A DNA stretch of 64,000 nucleotides from Pinus tabuliformis. Its lineage: Eukaryota; Streptophyta; Pinopsida; Pinales; Pinaceae. The stretch spans positions 769,496,721 to 769,560,720 of the forward strand of contig CM062813.1 in the NCBI GenBank assembly GCA_031772625.1. The letters run 5' to 3'. A program made the translations under genes and the position numbers. Below are positions 22,391 through 34,199 of this stretch, in pieces (positions within the stretch are counted from its first letter, which is position 1; the number at the start of each line of letters is the position of its first letter). The notes beneath the pieces were generated by a model, which saw nothing but the letters and a program-made list of their open reading frames with translations, did not search any database and had not been told where the DNA came from.

Positions 22391-25300
22391 TATGTGGTAC
22401 ATGTTATTTGTATACATGATTCATGTGCAAGTAGTTTTTAGTTTATTTAGTTAAAATGTTATCTGTGAAGAAGAAGAAGAAATTATAGCAAGTTCATATA
22501 TATAAGAAAAGTTTAGGGCTAACTAATTGCTAAAAACAAAGATAAAATAAGGCCAAATATTTTGAAACTAATTCCAAACTATTCCATTTTAGTTTCTAAT
22601 TTCAAAGTATTGATCTTAATTTCTAAGTGTAATTTTATAGATTATCCTTAATTGAAGAAAAACATGATGTTCTGATAATATAAATTTTTTTCGAGCTCAT
22701 CCTATTTTTATTGGTATTTATTTACATGGAATTGGAAAACAAGTTTTTTTTGTGCAAGAAGTACTTTCAGCTATCTTTTTACAAAATGACATTTGTGTCA
22801 TTATTTTTTTGGTTTAGTTGTGTGCTAATATTTACAATTATTAATTTGATAGATAATTTATTTCTTAAAAAAAAAAGAGTAGTTAGAGAAATCTAGCATT
22901 TGTTTCACTTTGCATCAGATCAACGAACAATAATAGATAGTAGAAAAGGGTTTTTGTTGGCTATTAGTTTTCAGGAGTTTTATTGTCTATGTGACAGTAT
23001 CACCCAAGGTTCTAGTATGAGCTGCAATGTAAAAAGAATGTACATATGTTCTAATATTTGGAATAACAATAGAAAAAGGTGTCTAATTTTGATGACATGG
23101 ATTGTAGAGCTAGGAATGGAGAATTCATGGTAGGAATAATATAGTTTATTATGCAAAGAAGAGACCTGAACTTGACCATAGGCATTAAATGTTGAGTGGT
23201 CCATGAAGTAAAGGGGATGGTTCATGAAATTAAATGCTATGAGGAAAATATTCAGTCCCATAGTTGTTTGAGATAATACAAGGAGCAAAAGGGAACATAA
23301 TTTATGGACTGATTACAAGAGCAAGGATGCAATACTAATGGAGGGACAAGAAACTTGCTCCAAAAGAAAGAGAGGCATTTAGAAAAGAGGATGCAGATAA
23401 ATGGTCAAATTCAGTTTTATTGCAGACAAAAATGATAAATATTGTATCATTACTATTTCCAATTAATGGGTTATGTTGAATTGTCGTTGTAATCGATATG
23501 GATAAATAACAAGTGTAATATGTGTTGTTTTGAATATATTTGTGATGCAACTATGAACCAATATTTTCTTGATTTGTATATTGATTATGGTTATGATTAT
23601 GCATGGACACATGTGTCCTATGCTTGTATGAAAAAAAAAAGTTATAGTAAACAATAGTAATTACAGAGTGTCTCAAGTTCAGACTGAAGAAGAGTCCCAT
23701 AACAATTTTTCCTAAATGCTTAATGATATCATAAATATTCAATAAATGAAGTTAAGGACCTCAACGATTTATTTGAATTGCAAAACAAGATCACTTACAA
23801 GAACTAGGTTATGAAATTCTTTGTATTAGTGCACAAATCTATAACAAATACGAATATTGTGTACATTAAGATATTTGTTTACAAAATACTGTCTTGACAG
23901 GAAAACAATATGCGAAAAAACAAATGAATGTTCTCGGGCCGATTATGTTTTTTTATGGTGCTTCTATACGTTTTAGCCTTTTTTGTGCATGAGTCTCCAT
24001 TCCCACCACAGGGGGCTTGGAAATGAGGGTCACAAGCCCCTGTCAATAGCCAAATGTCTCGACTACCTATGAGCAGTCTCAAGGACTTGCTGAGAGAGTT
24101 TGTGAGTATTTTAGAATAGTTGGTGTCTAGCAAGTGAGGTGGAAGCCCGATGTAAGGTGGCGCTAGGTTTCTGTCAGATAAGAGTTGTAGGAGCACCTAT
24201 GCCACCATGCAATGAATTCCCTACCGAAGGCAGAGAAGTGCTGCAAGATAGTAATTCCTTAATATCATATCTTGGCATTAATTTGTCTTCCGACTATGCT
24301 TATTTCATACAATATCATTTCCAAACCTATCAAATAGATATATAAAAATTTTGATCATCTTATTTGGCCTCTTCCCAAGGCAAAGAAGCTATATTGGTCT
24401 ATATTGGCCGTATAATTTCTATATTTTTCATAAATTTTTGGTAACCAAAACTAATGCTAGTATTAGTTTCCTTGCATTAAATGTTTGGTTCTTTTTCAGT
24501 TCTTTTTTGGTTACGAATGGTTTGTTTCTATATGATGTATTTTCAAGTAAGAAGCACGCCATAACACATATCACCAAGTCGCCAGACGCAATAGCACATA
24601 TCGCCAAGTCGCCAAACCACATGGCCATGTGCATGTGAACCTGTAGACAGTTTGTAAACAGTTATTCAAGCATGGCAGATGGAAGTAGGCATAGGTTATG
24701 GTTATCTAATTTGCCGTTACCACCAAACCGTATATTGTAGTATAGTAGCTCAAAACCTATGTCACAGCTTGCCAAAAGGCCGACTTCATTACATTTATGA
24801 AAATTTCTATTTTTGTAGATGTTTGTTGAGAATCTGCTCAAGAGTACAAAATTGTGCAAAAGCTCGACTTCATTAGATTTCTGACGATTGCATTTTATGC
24901 TCAAAAGTTCACAATTGTGCCTGCAGTTACATGTTGTAGTCGCAAAAAGTCAAAATCTCTCATATTGGTGGTCCAAATTCGCCAATCTGCATTTAAAAAC
25001 ACGATGAAACAAGCTAATGGTAAGTATGCCACAATAGTAAAAACTTGTGAAGCTCAAGGAGCTTATATATTTTGTGAGTTGTACATAAAATTTTAAATTT
25101 CATCAAAGAAAAGCATAATGTTGGTTACTTTACTGGGTTAAGTAGAAGCAGTAGAATTTGTATGTTTGGAGGGCTTCTGAGGACCCTTCTGAAGTGGTGT
25201 TCTCATCTTGATCTTTTCTCTTCCTCTGGATGGCTAGGAAATCTTCGAGTTGTGAAGGCATGTAGGATGACTTATGCAAAAGGTGTACTGGAAACCATAG

Positions 25301-27654
25301 AGGTGAAGGAAAACTTAGGACTTAAGGAGGCTCATGGACGAAAAGAGACTGTGTGAACTTGAACCTCGTCTACCTCCTATTATTATTGTGTTGAGAAGCT
25401 TAAAACCTGACCTCATTCCCATTGTTGGGCTAATCAGTTGTCGCTTGGAAGAAACCAACCCAAGTCTACTTATAGGGCACAACTCGTTTTTTCCTAACTT
25501 TCGGTTCTGGTTTGAAACTCGGCTTCACCTTTTTTCACCTCCCCTGGTTGCCTGACAGGTTCATCTAGTTCACCTGAATTGCACAGTTCACCCTGACACC
25601 TATCTATCCCCTAGGTGCGATTTATTGGGTCACTATTCCCATATCGGTGCGATAAACCAGATTATTTTAGATTCCTCATTACTTAAGAGAGTAGCAATAG
25701 CCAAAGTCGGCTGCAAAAAGGTTGAGAATCCATCCCACCTACCAACCAAAAAGTGCCGCATAACTTCTATACATAGTATCTAGATTCAATTCGATAAGTT
25801 TCTCTGCAGGCTTCTTCGTGCTTAGGGTTCACTCTACTTCATGCTGTGGGTTCGGTCTAGCTACCCCTTAAGTCTTGGTAAATCTTTTTTTTCTACTAGT
25901 ACTGGGTTGGTTTTGTTCCCTGTGTACTTGACTAAATGATTTCCCTTGGGATCACAACATAGATACTAATAAGGCTCTAATGAACCTAACTATGGTTTTT
26001 GGTTACAAACCTCCCTTGATAAATGACCTGACATCGAGCGAGGGAGTGAATTCTCATATAAGTTACGAAATCTCTGGACCTCCACTTATGTGCTTCCCTC
26101 GCCTCTCCCACCAGCGTGTATTTCCAAAAAAGTACTCTTGATGCCAGCCAAAAAGAATTCATACCATCAATTTCATATAAGAAAGAAGAGAATACTTGAT
26201 TCACCTATCTCAAAAGGGATTGGGTGGATTTATTCTTCAACTGTGAAGGACTCAATAGACTCAGCTAGACTTGAGTCGAGTACACTAGGAACTGAACGCA
26301 TAGTTGTGATCACGCCCTCCCGCTCGCACATGAACTAATGAAGTCCAGTTTCATGAGGCAGTATTGAATAAATCCAAGCAGTTCCAATCTTCGAATCTGC
26401 ATTCCAATGCTAGTTGATGCTAGAGGAGATCACTATAAGACAAGTGTTGATGCCATAGTTGTCGGGCTCAGATAAACTCCACTTGGTTACTATGAGTGGC
26501 CTACACATGGTTAATATACTATATGACCATAGACACATTCAATGAAAAGGTCCCTACTAGTTTTCTCATATCTGATATTGTCATATCTGCTAGTCTTAAT
26601 AAATATAGACACATATTAATATATGATCTCGCATATATAATTGTTCCCGAGCCAGATCTAATTCCACTGCCATCGCAAGAGCTACGCGACTCTTATTATT
26701 ACTCTAGTTGGTATGTATGGTATTATGGTTCCTACCATGTTATAATATACAATATTGGCATAGAGAAGTTTGCACCTCCTTGATTTGAATAACCTACTAG
26801 TTTTCACCACCATTGAGATATCGCCACCATATCTACGTCCTTGTTGTAATTCTCAGAGCGAGACACTTCTTAAACATATGAGACTTGCATGGAGGATGAC
26901 TACTCACCCCATATATATGTTATACCCAATCTATACGTTGAAACCCCTATTTCCATTGTTGTGGTAGTTCAATCTCTTCTCTAGTTTGAATTGATATATG
27001 AGCTCGCATGGAGACATTTTAATAGATGTTTTCATATCTGAGAATGAAAATTGATATCTACATCCCAGTCAAGTCTCCTCCTCCTTGTATCCAAAGCCCC
27101 ATAGAATAATACCTAGTAGCTCTAGCTCTACAGAGCATGTGTGCTTAGCCGGAGCCTGTTGTTGTATGTAGTAGTGTTGGGACTCTAGTGCGAGTTCAAT
27201 TTGACCTGGGGAATAGGCTCCTTCTACCACCTGAATACAAATGTTATCCAACCTTTGGCTAAAATGTGGAATGATGAAGCATGTGTGCGCCACCAATAAC
27301 GGCGTGATCACAACATATCAAACTCAAGAAAACTGGGATGAAATAAAACACTTGGAAAATAAAGAATGTTGAATACAACTAGCATATTTGCTCTTCTAGC
27401 TGGACTACCTTCTCAAAAAGAATTGGTTAAATGTAAAGCTCCATCACCCACCCATGCTTGAAAATGCAGGCATGAAGTTTGATGTTCCATAGATAGTTTT
27501 CTCTGTTTATGGTGTATTGAACAGGTCACCTGAATTTTAGACTTCATAGGTATAACCATATGAAGCTTTGTCCAGTAGGAAGCATGGAAAGGATGTAAAG
27601 GCGAGATAGACTCTTGGCTTGGCAAGGACTTGTTGCATAGAAACCATCAATGTT
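22391..27654. other. Spacer of 5.3 kb, no recognised gene
   Basis: Scattered short open frames only. None shows a recognisable domain. The 25160-27110 part is richer in C+T and has a different texture from its AT-rich flanks, so it may be a decayed transposon, but I find no LTR pair, primer site or enzyme motif. Confidence 0.45.
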
Positions 27655-27950
27655 CCTTTTCTAATCAGACTGCGTTGATTCCCATATTGACTCTGTGAAG
27701 GTACATGCATCACCAGGATGTATGTACACGTGATTTTGTTTTTTTCAACATTGTGGTTCACAACATTACTCAACTTTCATTTTCATATTCTTTATGAGAT
27801 TTTAGGAGGAATATCTTTCTTATTTGTTAAATTTAGTTTAAATTTGAGAAAATTGTAATTTTTAAGTTGCTAAATTTGTATAATTTAAATGTTTTACTTT
27901 TTATATAGTAAAGATATTTTTATATTTAAAAGTGTAATTTAAATAATGAT
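27655..27950. repeat. Dispersed repeat, second of a direct pair
   Basis: Direct copy of 22125-22390 with an insertion of about 20 bp after GGTACATGCATCAC. Flanks on both sides differ from those of the first copy. Confidence 0.75.
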
Positions 27951-30399
27951 TTTGAAGGACATTCCTTTCAAGTAAATTTGGAAAAAATTTTGTTACAATT
28001 GAGATATTGTTTATAATCTATCCTTTCAATCACATAAAAAATAGTCTTCATTCTTTTCTTTGCCTTATTATTTATATATTATATACATAAAATTTTACTT
28101 TGTATCTTATTTCTCACAAAGGATAAAATATGGAATGAGCAAGATACTATGTTGGCTTTTCTTTGCTTTACTTTTGTCTATTGTTTAGGCTGCACAACTC
28201 CAATATTGTTTGATACACTATAATAACAAAACATGCAACATAGATTAGAGAGTTCATTGGGGAATTTTACTCATCATCTTCTTTGACTCTGTGCTCGATT
28301 CATTAGGCCTTTGGTAGTTTAGTTTTCATTGCTTTTTTTATTGTTTCAACTAGTTGTAACAATACATTTTAGGTGTCTAGGACAATAAACCATGCTTTTT
28401 ACTTTGGGTGTAGGCATTTTTGGTGTTTTTAATTTCTTATCATTATATATATTTCTTTTAGAAAATTGTAAAAAAAATAGTTAACCTAGTGTTCCCAATG
28501 CCCATGTGTATTGAGGACATGTTTCTATGCTATCCTTTAATCCATATTCTGCACCTGTAATCATCCAACAATATTAGTATATAATATATGTATTTGACCT
28601 CCTTTATATTTAGATTTCATTAACAACTCATAAGTGGATAGTGACAATGTCTCATTATTAGATAAGGATAACAACTATATAATTTGTTATTGTCTAAGGA
28701 ATCATAGTATTAACATTTCTCTCCTCAATCACATGTCTGAATAATTGTCCTAATAAGGCAATATGAACTAGTGCATAAACTAGTAATATCTTTAATCTTT
28801 AATATAAAACTTTTGAACTAATCTTTGATTAAGATACTTCTAGAAAACTATCATTATGGATGTTGAATGGTTCACTTGGAATTAATTTTGAAAAACGAGT
28901 AGAATTTTTGGAAGTGAATAATTTCCATGTCTGAACATTTCCTTTGTTAATTCATGAATGAATAGGATCGCCATTCTATTATTACTGAATAAATAGAGTC
29001 ATTGAGTAACTTTGTAAATTTTGATAGAATTAGATGTTGAAAAACATCCTAATGATAGTTGAAGAGAAATGGGATTATTCTAGATTCCAGGCCAGAATTC
29101 CCCAATAAAATAATTTGAGGAGATAGGTTGTAGTTGATTAAATTGTAAATATTTTATTGAGGAGGTTGGTTGTTGTTCTCACATTCCTACAAATTGATTA
29201 AATTTTGATTGATAGTATTTCAAAACTTATCTTGATTATCATCATTGTATTATCGGTTGTTAGGTGGAAAGTGAGAATTATGAGGAAGGGATCCATTCTT
29301 GGACTTCATATTCTTATTTAATAGTTCATTGACAATTGTATTTGATACCATGTATTTGGTGGTTTTGGTTTGCCACCAAACATTTTCATAACATGCCCTC
29401 TTCCTTGAAGGTGTTGGGTAAATCCAATTTTTCTTTTTCAATGTAATCTTACCCTTTTGAGGTGCAAGAGAGTACCATTCTCATTTTATTTGTGTACTTT
29501 CCTTTCTAAAGTTATAAGGGAGTACTATTTGGAGTCAGTTTCAAGTTTAATCTATAAAAAATAGTTGAATTCCATGTACATTTGTAGTTTCTATACAGAA
29601 ATATGTCTTTACTTGTGTCTAAACTAGATAGTAATACATATGCAATAAATTGACTTTTCAATTCCATTTCCAATAACTTCTCCAACTATAATGAATTATT
29701 TTGTATTTTAGCCTTCTCCTCCTTTTGACATTTATGTGAATGATGGAGATCGAAAAACTAATTCTTCATGTAACCAACTTGATGACAATGTTAGTAGATA
29801 GTTATGTTAAATTGAAACTAGCAAAGTGGAATCTTCTTAAATGAAGCCTACATTATAGAAGTGGATTGGTTTGAAATAGTAGGAAATATAAAAGGTAACT
29901 TCCTTATCATATCCCAGTTTTTTGTGTTTTTTGTCACATATTTCTTCGCAAGGTTTGATGATGTGATTGGAAAGATCATACTTGATGTTCTTATATGAAT
30001 TCATTATTTTGTTTTCTAGCTTTAAAAGAAAATTCAAGTTACACCAATAGGAATCCCTCATATTGAATGTTCGTAGATTAATCTCTCTTTTAATAGAAAA
30101 AAAATGATCTTATAGTTAGGAATCAAAGATGCTAGCGTATTATGTTGGGGATTCAATGTGAATCAATATTATATAATTTTCAACAATTATTAAACCAATC
30201 AAACATATTGAATCTCAAAATGATGCACCAATCAAATAAGATATTGCATACGGGATATTGGCATGGAAACCCATAAGGAGAAAACCATAAATTTTCTTTT
30301 AATTGTCATGTAAATGCAAGCACCATCTTCAATTTACATCAATGTTTGTACCAAGGAAATTTTAAGAATGAATAAACATTTTAAAATATAGAAACCTGG
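27951..30399. other. Spacer, no recognised gene
   Basis: AT-rich sequence with only short open frames and no domain, RNA gene or repeat structure that I can identify. Confidence 0.45.
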
Positions 30400-31262
30400 A
30401 TCAAATTTACTACTCCCTAATATATAAACTACAAAATATTTGGCAATATTTTTGTAAAAATATTCAAATTCTTTTTAAATGTTATTTTTGGAAATAATAA
30501 TAATAATAATTTTTTAATTAATAATAATAATTATTATAATAAAATAAATTTATACTTTATTAATATTTTAAATATTAGTAATGTAAGATTTATGATGAAA
30601 TAAGTGTTTGCATGTTTATTAATAACTATTTCATTCATATAACTACACTAAAACTAAAACTTAAACTTAAATTTTAAAATTTTTATAAACTAAAATTTCA
30701 AAACATTTGATATCCGAATTTTAATAAAAGTGAAATTTACAAAATCTCAATTTTAGTAATTTAAAATTTTATAAAACAAAGAAAATGGTATGCAGTTATT
30801 AAAAGTGTGATTTTCAATTTTTTATATTATATTTTATGAAAAATTATTTTGAAATTTTAAACTATTAAATTTAGACATTTAAATGTTTTATATTCTTCAA
30901 AACCATGAATCTATTTCATATTTTAAAATTCATTTTTCAACATAACAATATCATAAAAAATAGTACCATAATTTTTTTCCTTGGGAAACAAACCAAGAAA
31001 GTCATCGTAAAAAATAATACCATAATTATTTTCCTTAAAAAACAAACCAAAAAATTTCAATTCCGACCCCATTCGGAGCTTTCAATAACAAGCAATACCC
31101 AAGAGTTGTTAATATAAATACCTTCATAGCCTTTTCCGAAGGTGGCGGACTTAGTCTCTTCCCACTTGCGAACGCGCATGTCATGAATACGAGAGCCAAG
31201 GCCCCCCCCCCACAACACCTAAAATTAAAATTATTGTGTGCTTTTGTGTGAAGACTTGGCCT
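30400..31262 (-). pseudogene. CRK relic B: transmembrane exon and following intron
   Basis: The exon at about 31262-31122 aligns with the transmembrane exon of relic D: AKSSH, the GTTGTGGGGGG stretch, GTCTCTTCCCA on the plus strand, and the same GTATTT donor at 31121-31116. Compared with relic D its frame is lost (stops in the first third and a run of ten Gs). The sequence from 31115 down to about 30400 is the adjoining intron; parts match 51780-51880 and 43085-43640 (for example ATGGTATGCAGTT at 30787 and 43469). No ectodomain or kinase exon is adjacent; the copy is a fragment. Confidence 0.7.
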
Positions 31263-31753
31263 GCTTTAACTTTAACATTAAAATTAATATTAACAATAAC
31301 AAATACGTTAGAAACCTAATACTAACCCTAATCATCTTTCTTCCAAACTGCTCTTTTCAGACTTAACGATAATAATACCCTTATAACCCTATTGCAATTT
31401 ACCTAATAACCCTAACGTGCCCATGAACAATTGTTGTTAGAGTAAAGACTAACCAGTCACAATTAACATTCAAACTGAAATGAGAAAAGAGAAAATGATC
31501 AACCAATTCAAATATATTTAAGTTTATTTAAGTTGAAAATTAATGTGAACATTGATTTGCATGACATTTTATACTATTATATATAATTGTTTTAATTTTT
31601 TGCATGGTTAATATTATTTTGTTTTCATTTTTTTTCTTCACAATACTATATTTAGCATAATCACGTGTATTTTAGTTTTTCCGCAATGTCATAAGATTTT
31701 TAACAAATTTACCAATCTTTTTAGAAAAAAATGTGTGCGGGAGAATATTAATG

Positions 31754-31943
31754 GATTTAATTTCTGAATTCTGTGATCTATAATTTGAGTATATAGAAAT
31801 ATTTTTGGAAAAAATCACATCATAAAATTTTAATCGACCTGTTTCGAACCAAGTTGTCCTGATGATGGACCACACTGGTTGGTTCGAAACGCGTAGACTA
31901 AAATAATTTTTTCCAAAAGTATTTCTATATACTCAGATTTAAT
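31754..31943 (+). mobile_element. Short hammerhead-bearing insertion 1 (174 bp)
   Basis: A 174-bp insert (31762-31935) lies between two copies of GATTTAAT (31754-31761 and 31936-31943). The related block at about 8370 has a single copy of this word and no insert, so this is a real insertion with an 8-bp duplication. The insert is largely a dyad: GAGTATATAGAAAT at 31787 pairs with ATTTCTATATACTC at 31921-31934, and the arms continue to GTTTCGAACC / GGTTCGAAAC. A ribozyme-like core occupies the centre. It codes for nothing. Penelope-like retroelements, reported in conifers, carry such motifs; this link is inference. Confidence 0.7.
31854..31898 (+). ncRNA. Type I hammerhead-ribozyme-like motif, complete core
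   Basis: Order as in type I hammerheads: stem I strand TTGTC (31854-31858); CTGATGA (31859-31865); one extra T; stem II GGACC (31867-31871) pairing with GGTTC (31881-31885); GAAA (31886-31889); a minimal stem III, C31890-G31893 plus the A15.1-U16.1 pair, closed by GC; cleavage triplet GTA (31893-31895); then GACTA. Stem I pairs at GTC/GAC but has one T-T mismatch beyond. The invariant CUGANGA and GAAA residues are all present. Such minimal stem III forms are known from Penelope-like elements and tend to act as dimers. Activity is untested. Confidence 0.6.
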
Positions 31944-32344
31944 CTCTTTTTTTAAGAAAAGAAAGAATAATTAAAAAAAAACTATTTACTTAAAAAAAAA
32001 TCATGAAAGTTTGAATTAATACTTATTCATAACAAGTTATAGTATTATATTTACAATTCTTTATAATAATATCAATATTGTATTAACATTATATTAATAT
32101 CGATAACATTATTTTTAATGAAACTGAAAGAGTAATGCAATATAAAAGGGAATATTAATATATTAATAGATCAATAGCAATTTCAATGTTAATCTTAATA
32201 TTAAGATTAACATTAATGTTAATCATTTTTCGAGTTCAAAACTCATAACCAAATGTCTTAATATTAATATTAACACTAATACTAAGACTAGTATTAATAT
32301 TAATATAAATATTAACATTAGCCAATGTTAATGTTAATGCTAAT

Positions 32345-32738
32345 ATTAATTTTAATTAAGCAAAGTCTTTCAGTAGAAATCACATAAGAGAAATTTTTAG
32401 CCGATGCATTTTCAACTAACAAGTGTGGTTCATCATCAGGACCAGATGACCATGGCAAAGGCCTAAATAGGGAGCAATGTAGAGACATAATTTCAAGTAA
32501 CGGCTATATTTGAACAATAATATTTAAATTATGATATTAATTTATTAATGTATTAAAAATAAATATTATTCATTACGGACTATATTAAACAGCTCTCTAT
32601 TTAATCATTTGCCATGGTCTGCCTCTTCATCTGGTCCTAGTGATGAACCACACTTTTCTCTTATGTGATTTCTACAGAAAGACTTTGCTTAATTCATTAT
32701 GGATCACATAAGCTTGAATACAGAAATTAATTTTAATT
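32345..32738. mobile_element. Short hammerhead-bearing insertion 2 (368 bp, near-palindromic)
   Basis: An insert at 32358-32725 lies between two copies of ATTAATTTTAATT (32345-32357 and 32726-32738); the duplication is plausible, but the host array is low-complexity. The left arm from TTAAGCAAAGTCTTTC (32356) and the right arm ending GAAAGACTTTGCTTAA (about 32692) are inverted copies of about 100 bp, with weaker pairing further inward. Both arms contain a hammerhead 5' half (CTGATGATGAACCACAC on the minus strand at left; a decayed form at 32637-32653 on the plus strand). After the right arm comes the family tail ATTATGGATCACATAAGC. No open frame. Confidence 0.65.
32398..32444 (-). ncRNA. Hammerhead-like motif in insertion 2, left arm
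   Basis: Minus strand: stem I TGGTC (32444-32440), CTGATGA (32439-32433), a weakened stem II, GAAA (32413-32410), ATGCATC ending in an ATC triplet, then GGCTA (32402-32398). TGGTC and GGCTA pair over five positions if G-U pairs are allowed. Stem II is degraded, so activity is doubtful. Confidence 0.45.
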
Positions 32739-32884
32739 TTAATATTAACATGTTAATGCTAATATTAACATTAAAATTAATACCAATATTAATATTAATA
32801 CTAAAATTAACTTTAATATTAACATTAATACTAATATTAACATTAATACTAATATTAACCATAATACTAACATTAACACTAACA

Positions 32885-33010
32885 TCAACTTGTCTTGACG
32901 ATGAACCACAATAGTTGGTTCGAAACGCGTCGACAAATGTATGTCTACATGTGATTTACGCCGAAGTTTTTCTTTCAAATATTATGGATCATAGAAGCCT
33001 CAATTCAACT
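32885..33010 (+). mobile_element. Short hammerhead-bearing insertion 3 (about 115 bp, single arm)
   Basis: It lies between two TCAACT words (32885-32890 and 33005-33010) in array B. It has one plus-strand hammerhead-like motif, then about 50 bp, then the family tail (ATTATGGATCATAGAAGCCT near 32980). Unlike insertions 1 and 2 it has no inverted arm, so it may show the basic unit of the family. Confidence 0.6.
32890..32936 (+). ncRNA. Hammerhead-like motif in insertion 3, near-complete core
   Basis: Stem I TTGTC (32890-32894) pairs perfectly with GACAA (32932-32936). The core box reads TTGACGA where CUGANGA is needed, so the first C is changed. Stem II GAACC (32903-32907) pairs with GGTTC (32917-32921). 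GAAA (32922-32925), the minimal stem III C-GC-G and a GTC triplet follow. Stem II keeps pairing although its sequence differs from insertion 1 (GGACC versus GAACC). The changed invariant C predicts loss of activity. Confidence 0.5.
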
Positions 33011-33057
33011 ATTAATATTATTATTAACTTAACTAATATTAATATTAACATTACCGA

Positions 33058-33350
33058 CTACTTTAGTAATCTCCCTTATCAGATTTTTTGAGGGTGCATC
33101 CTCCACGGTGTATGTAGGTGTGGGGCCTTTATTGTAATCTATCAACACAAAGCTTTTTGCTTCTTTTTTGGTTTGGGGCTCGGTCACAGTTGTAGGGTAG
33201 AGGTGATTTCCCTTTGGGACTCCGGTCATAGTTGCAGGTAGAGATGCTTTCCCTTTCGGGTATCCTAAGGTTCGCATCTTTGCATCTAGAGGTGCATTCT
33301 ATAGCCGTGTATGACCATGTAAGTATGTCACATCCAAAAAAAAAAATAAA
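33058..33350 (+). pseudogene. LINE RNase H relic, copy B (N-terminal half)
   Basis: Matches 9023-9170: TTAGTAATCTCCC, then FFEGASS where copy A has FFDGASS, a glycine-rich stretch and the GTAGGGTAGAGGT segment. The first catalytic Asp reads Glu here. The C-terminal half with GDS is absent. A duplicated GTAGAG...TTCCCTTT segment near 33200-33260 is private to this copy. Confidence 0.65.
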
Positions 33351-34048
33351 AAAAAATTTCGTTAATGTCGATAAAAACATTAACTTGAATCTTAAATGGC
33401 TAATGTGTTTAATAGTTATTTTACGATATAAGTCAATTTGAATGGATCATAAATTTAGCTTTAACAATTTTTTTCAACACATTAAACTTCCAAATTAGGT
33501 AAAATTTTAAAAATCTTTACTCTTTACTCAAGACAATAAACATGTAAACATAATGTTTAACATTTAACATTTTTAATCTAATGTGGAAACTGTTTAAAAA
33601 TAAATCTAATTATTATTATATATAAATACAATATAAATTTAAAATATAAAGGGGCTTAAGAACAATAAAAAAAGAGGTATGGTAAATAAATAAAAATAGA
33701 AATAAACCATAGGAATGATAAATAAATAAATAATAAATATATTTACTACAGAGGTATGGTAATTAAATAAAACTTCTTTTTATATTTACTCCATAAACCT
33801 CTTTATATTTACAAAAAAACAAAAAAGAGGTTTTATGTAGGTGAAGCCTATGGGCCAAATACAATATTTATAAAAGAGGTATAGTAAATAAATAAATATA
33901 AAAGAGATATAAAGACGTATGATAAATAAACAAAAATATATGAAATATGATTAGAAATCAACATCTAATTATATACCAACTCTATGGGCCAAATTACTAT
34001 TAATACCATGCAAAAAAATATTGTTAACCCTAATATTAATATTAAAAG

Positions 34049-34080
<32 letters not shown>

Positions 34081-34199
34081 ATCTAATATTCATATTAATA
34101 TATTACAATATTAATATTATTAAATTTAATAACCTTGGACTAACACAATATGAAATTTGTTATATTATAATATATATTAATATATCATGATATATATTA
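33351..34199. repeat. AT-rich spacer with degenerate short repeats and a (TTA)n run
   Basis: Words like GGTATGGTAAATAAATA recur near 33675, 33752, 33880 and 33930, and an AAAGAGGT hairpin-like pair lies near 33790-33830. A (TTA)n run of about ten units lies at 34049-34080. No gene. Confidence 0.6.

Larger units (their letters stand above)
31263..32170. repeat. Dispersed repeat block, copy B
   Basis: Homologue of 7791-8640 (AACCTAATACTAACCCTAAT, CAAACTGAAATGAGAAAA, TTTAATGAAACTGAAAGAGT). A few hexamers precede it and a large array follows, as in copy A. It differs from copy A chiefly by the insertion at 31762-31935. Confidence 0.75.
32171..33055. repeat. Degenerate hexamer array B, interrupted by two insertions
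   Basis: AYYAAY-type hexamers at about 32190-32357, 32738-32885 and 33010-33055, preceded by CAAAACTCATAACCAAATGT as in the other arrays. Two hammerhead-bearing insertions (32358-32725 and 32891-33004) divide it. The end passes into an RNase H relic exactly as array A does. Confidence 0.85.

Noticed and set aside
24139-26967. Several frames of 60-95 codons
   Set aside because: No domain, signal peptide or conserved neighbour; lengths are within chance for this composition.
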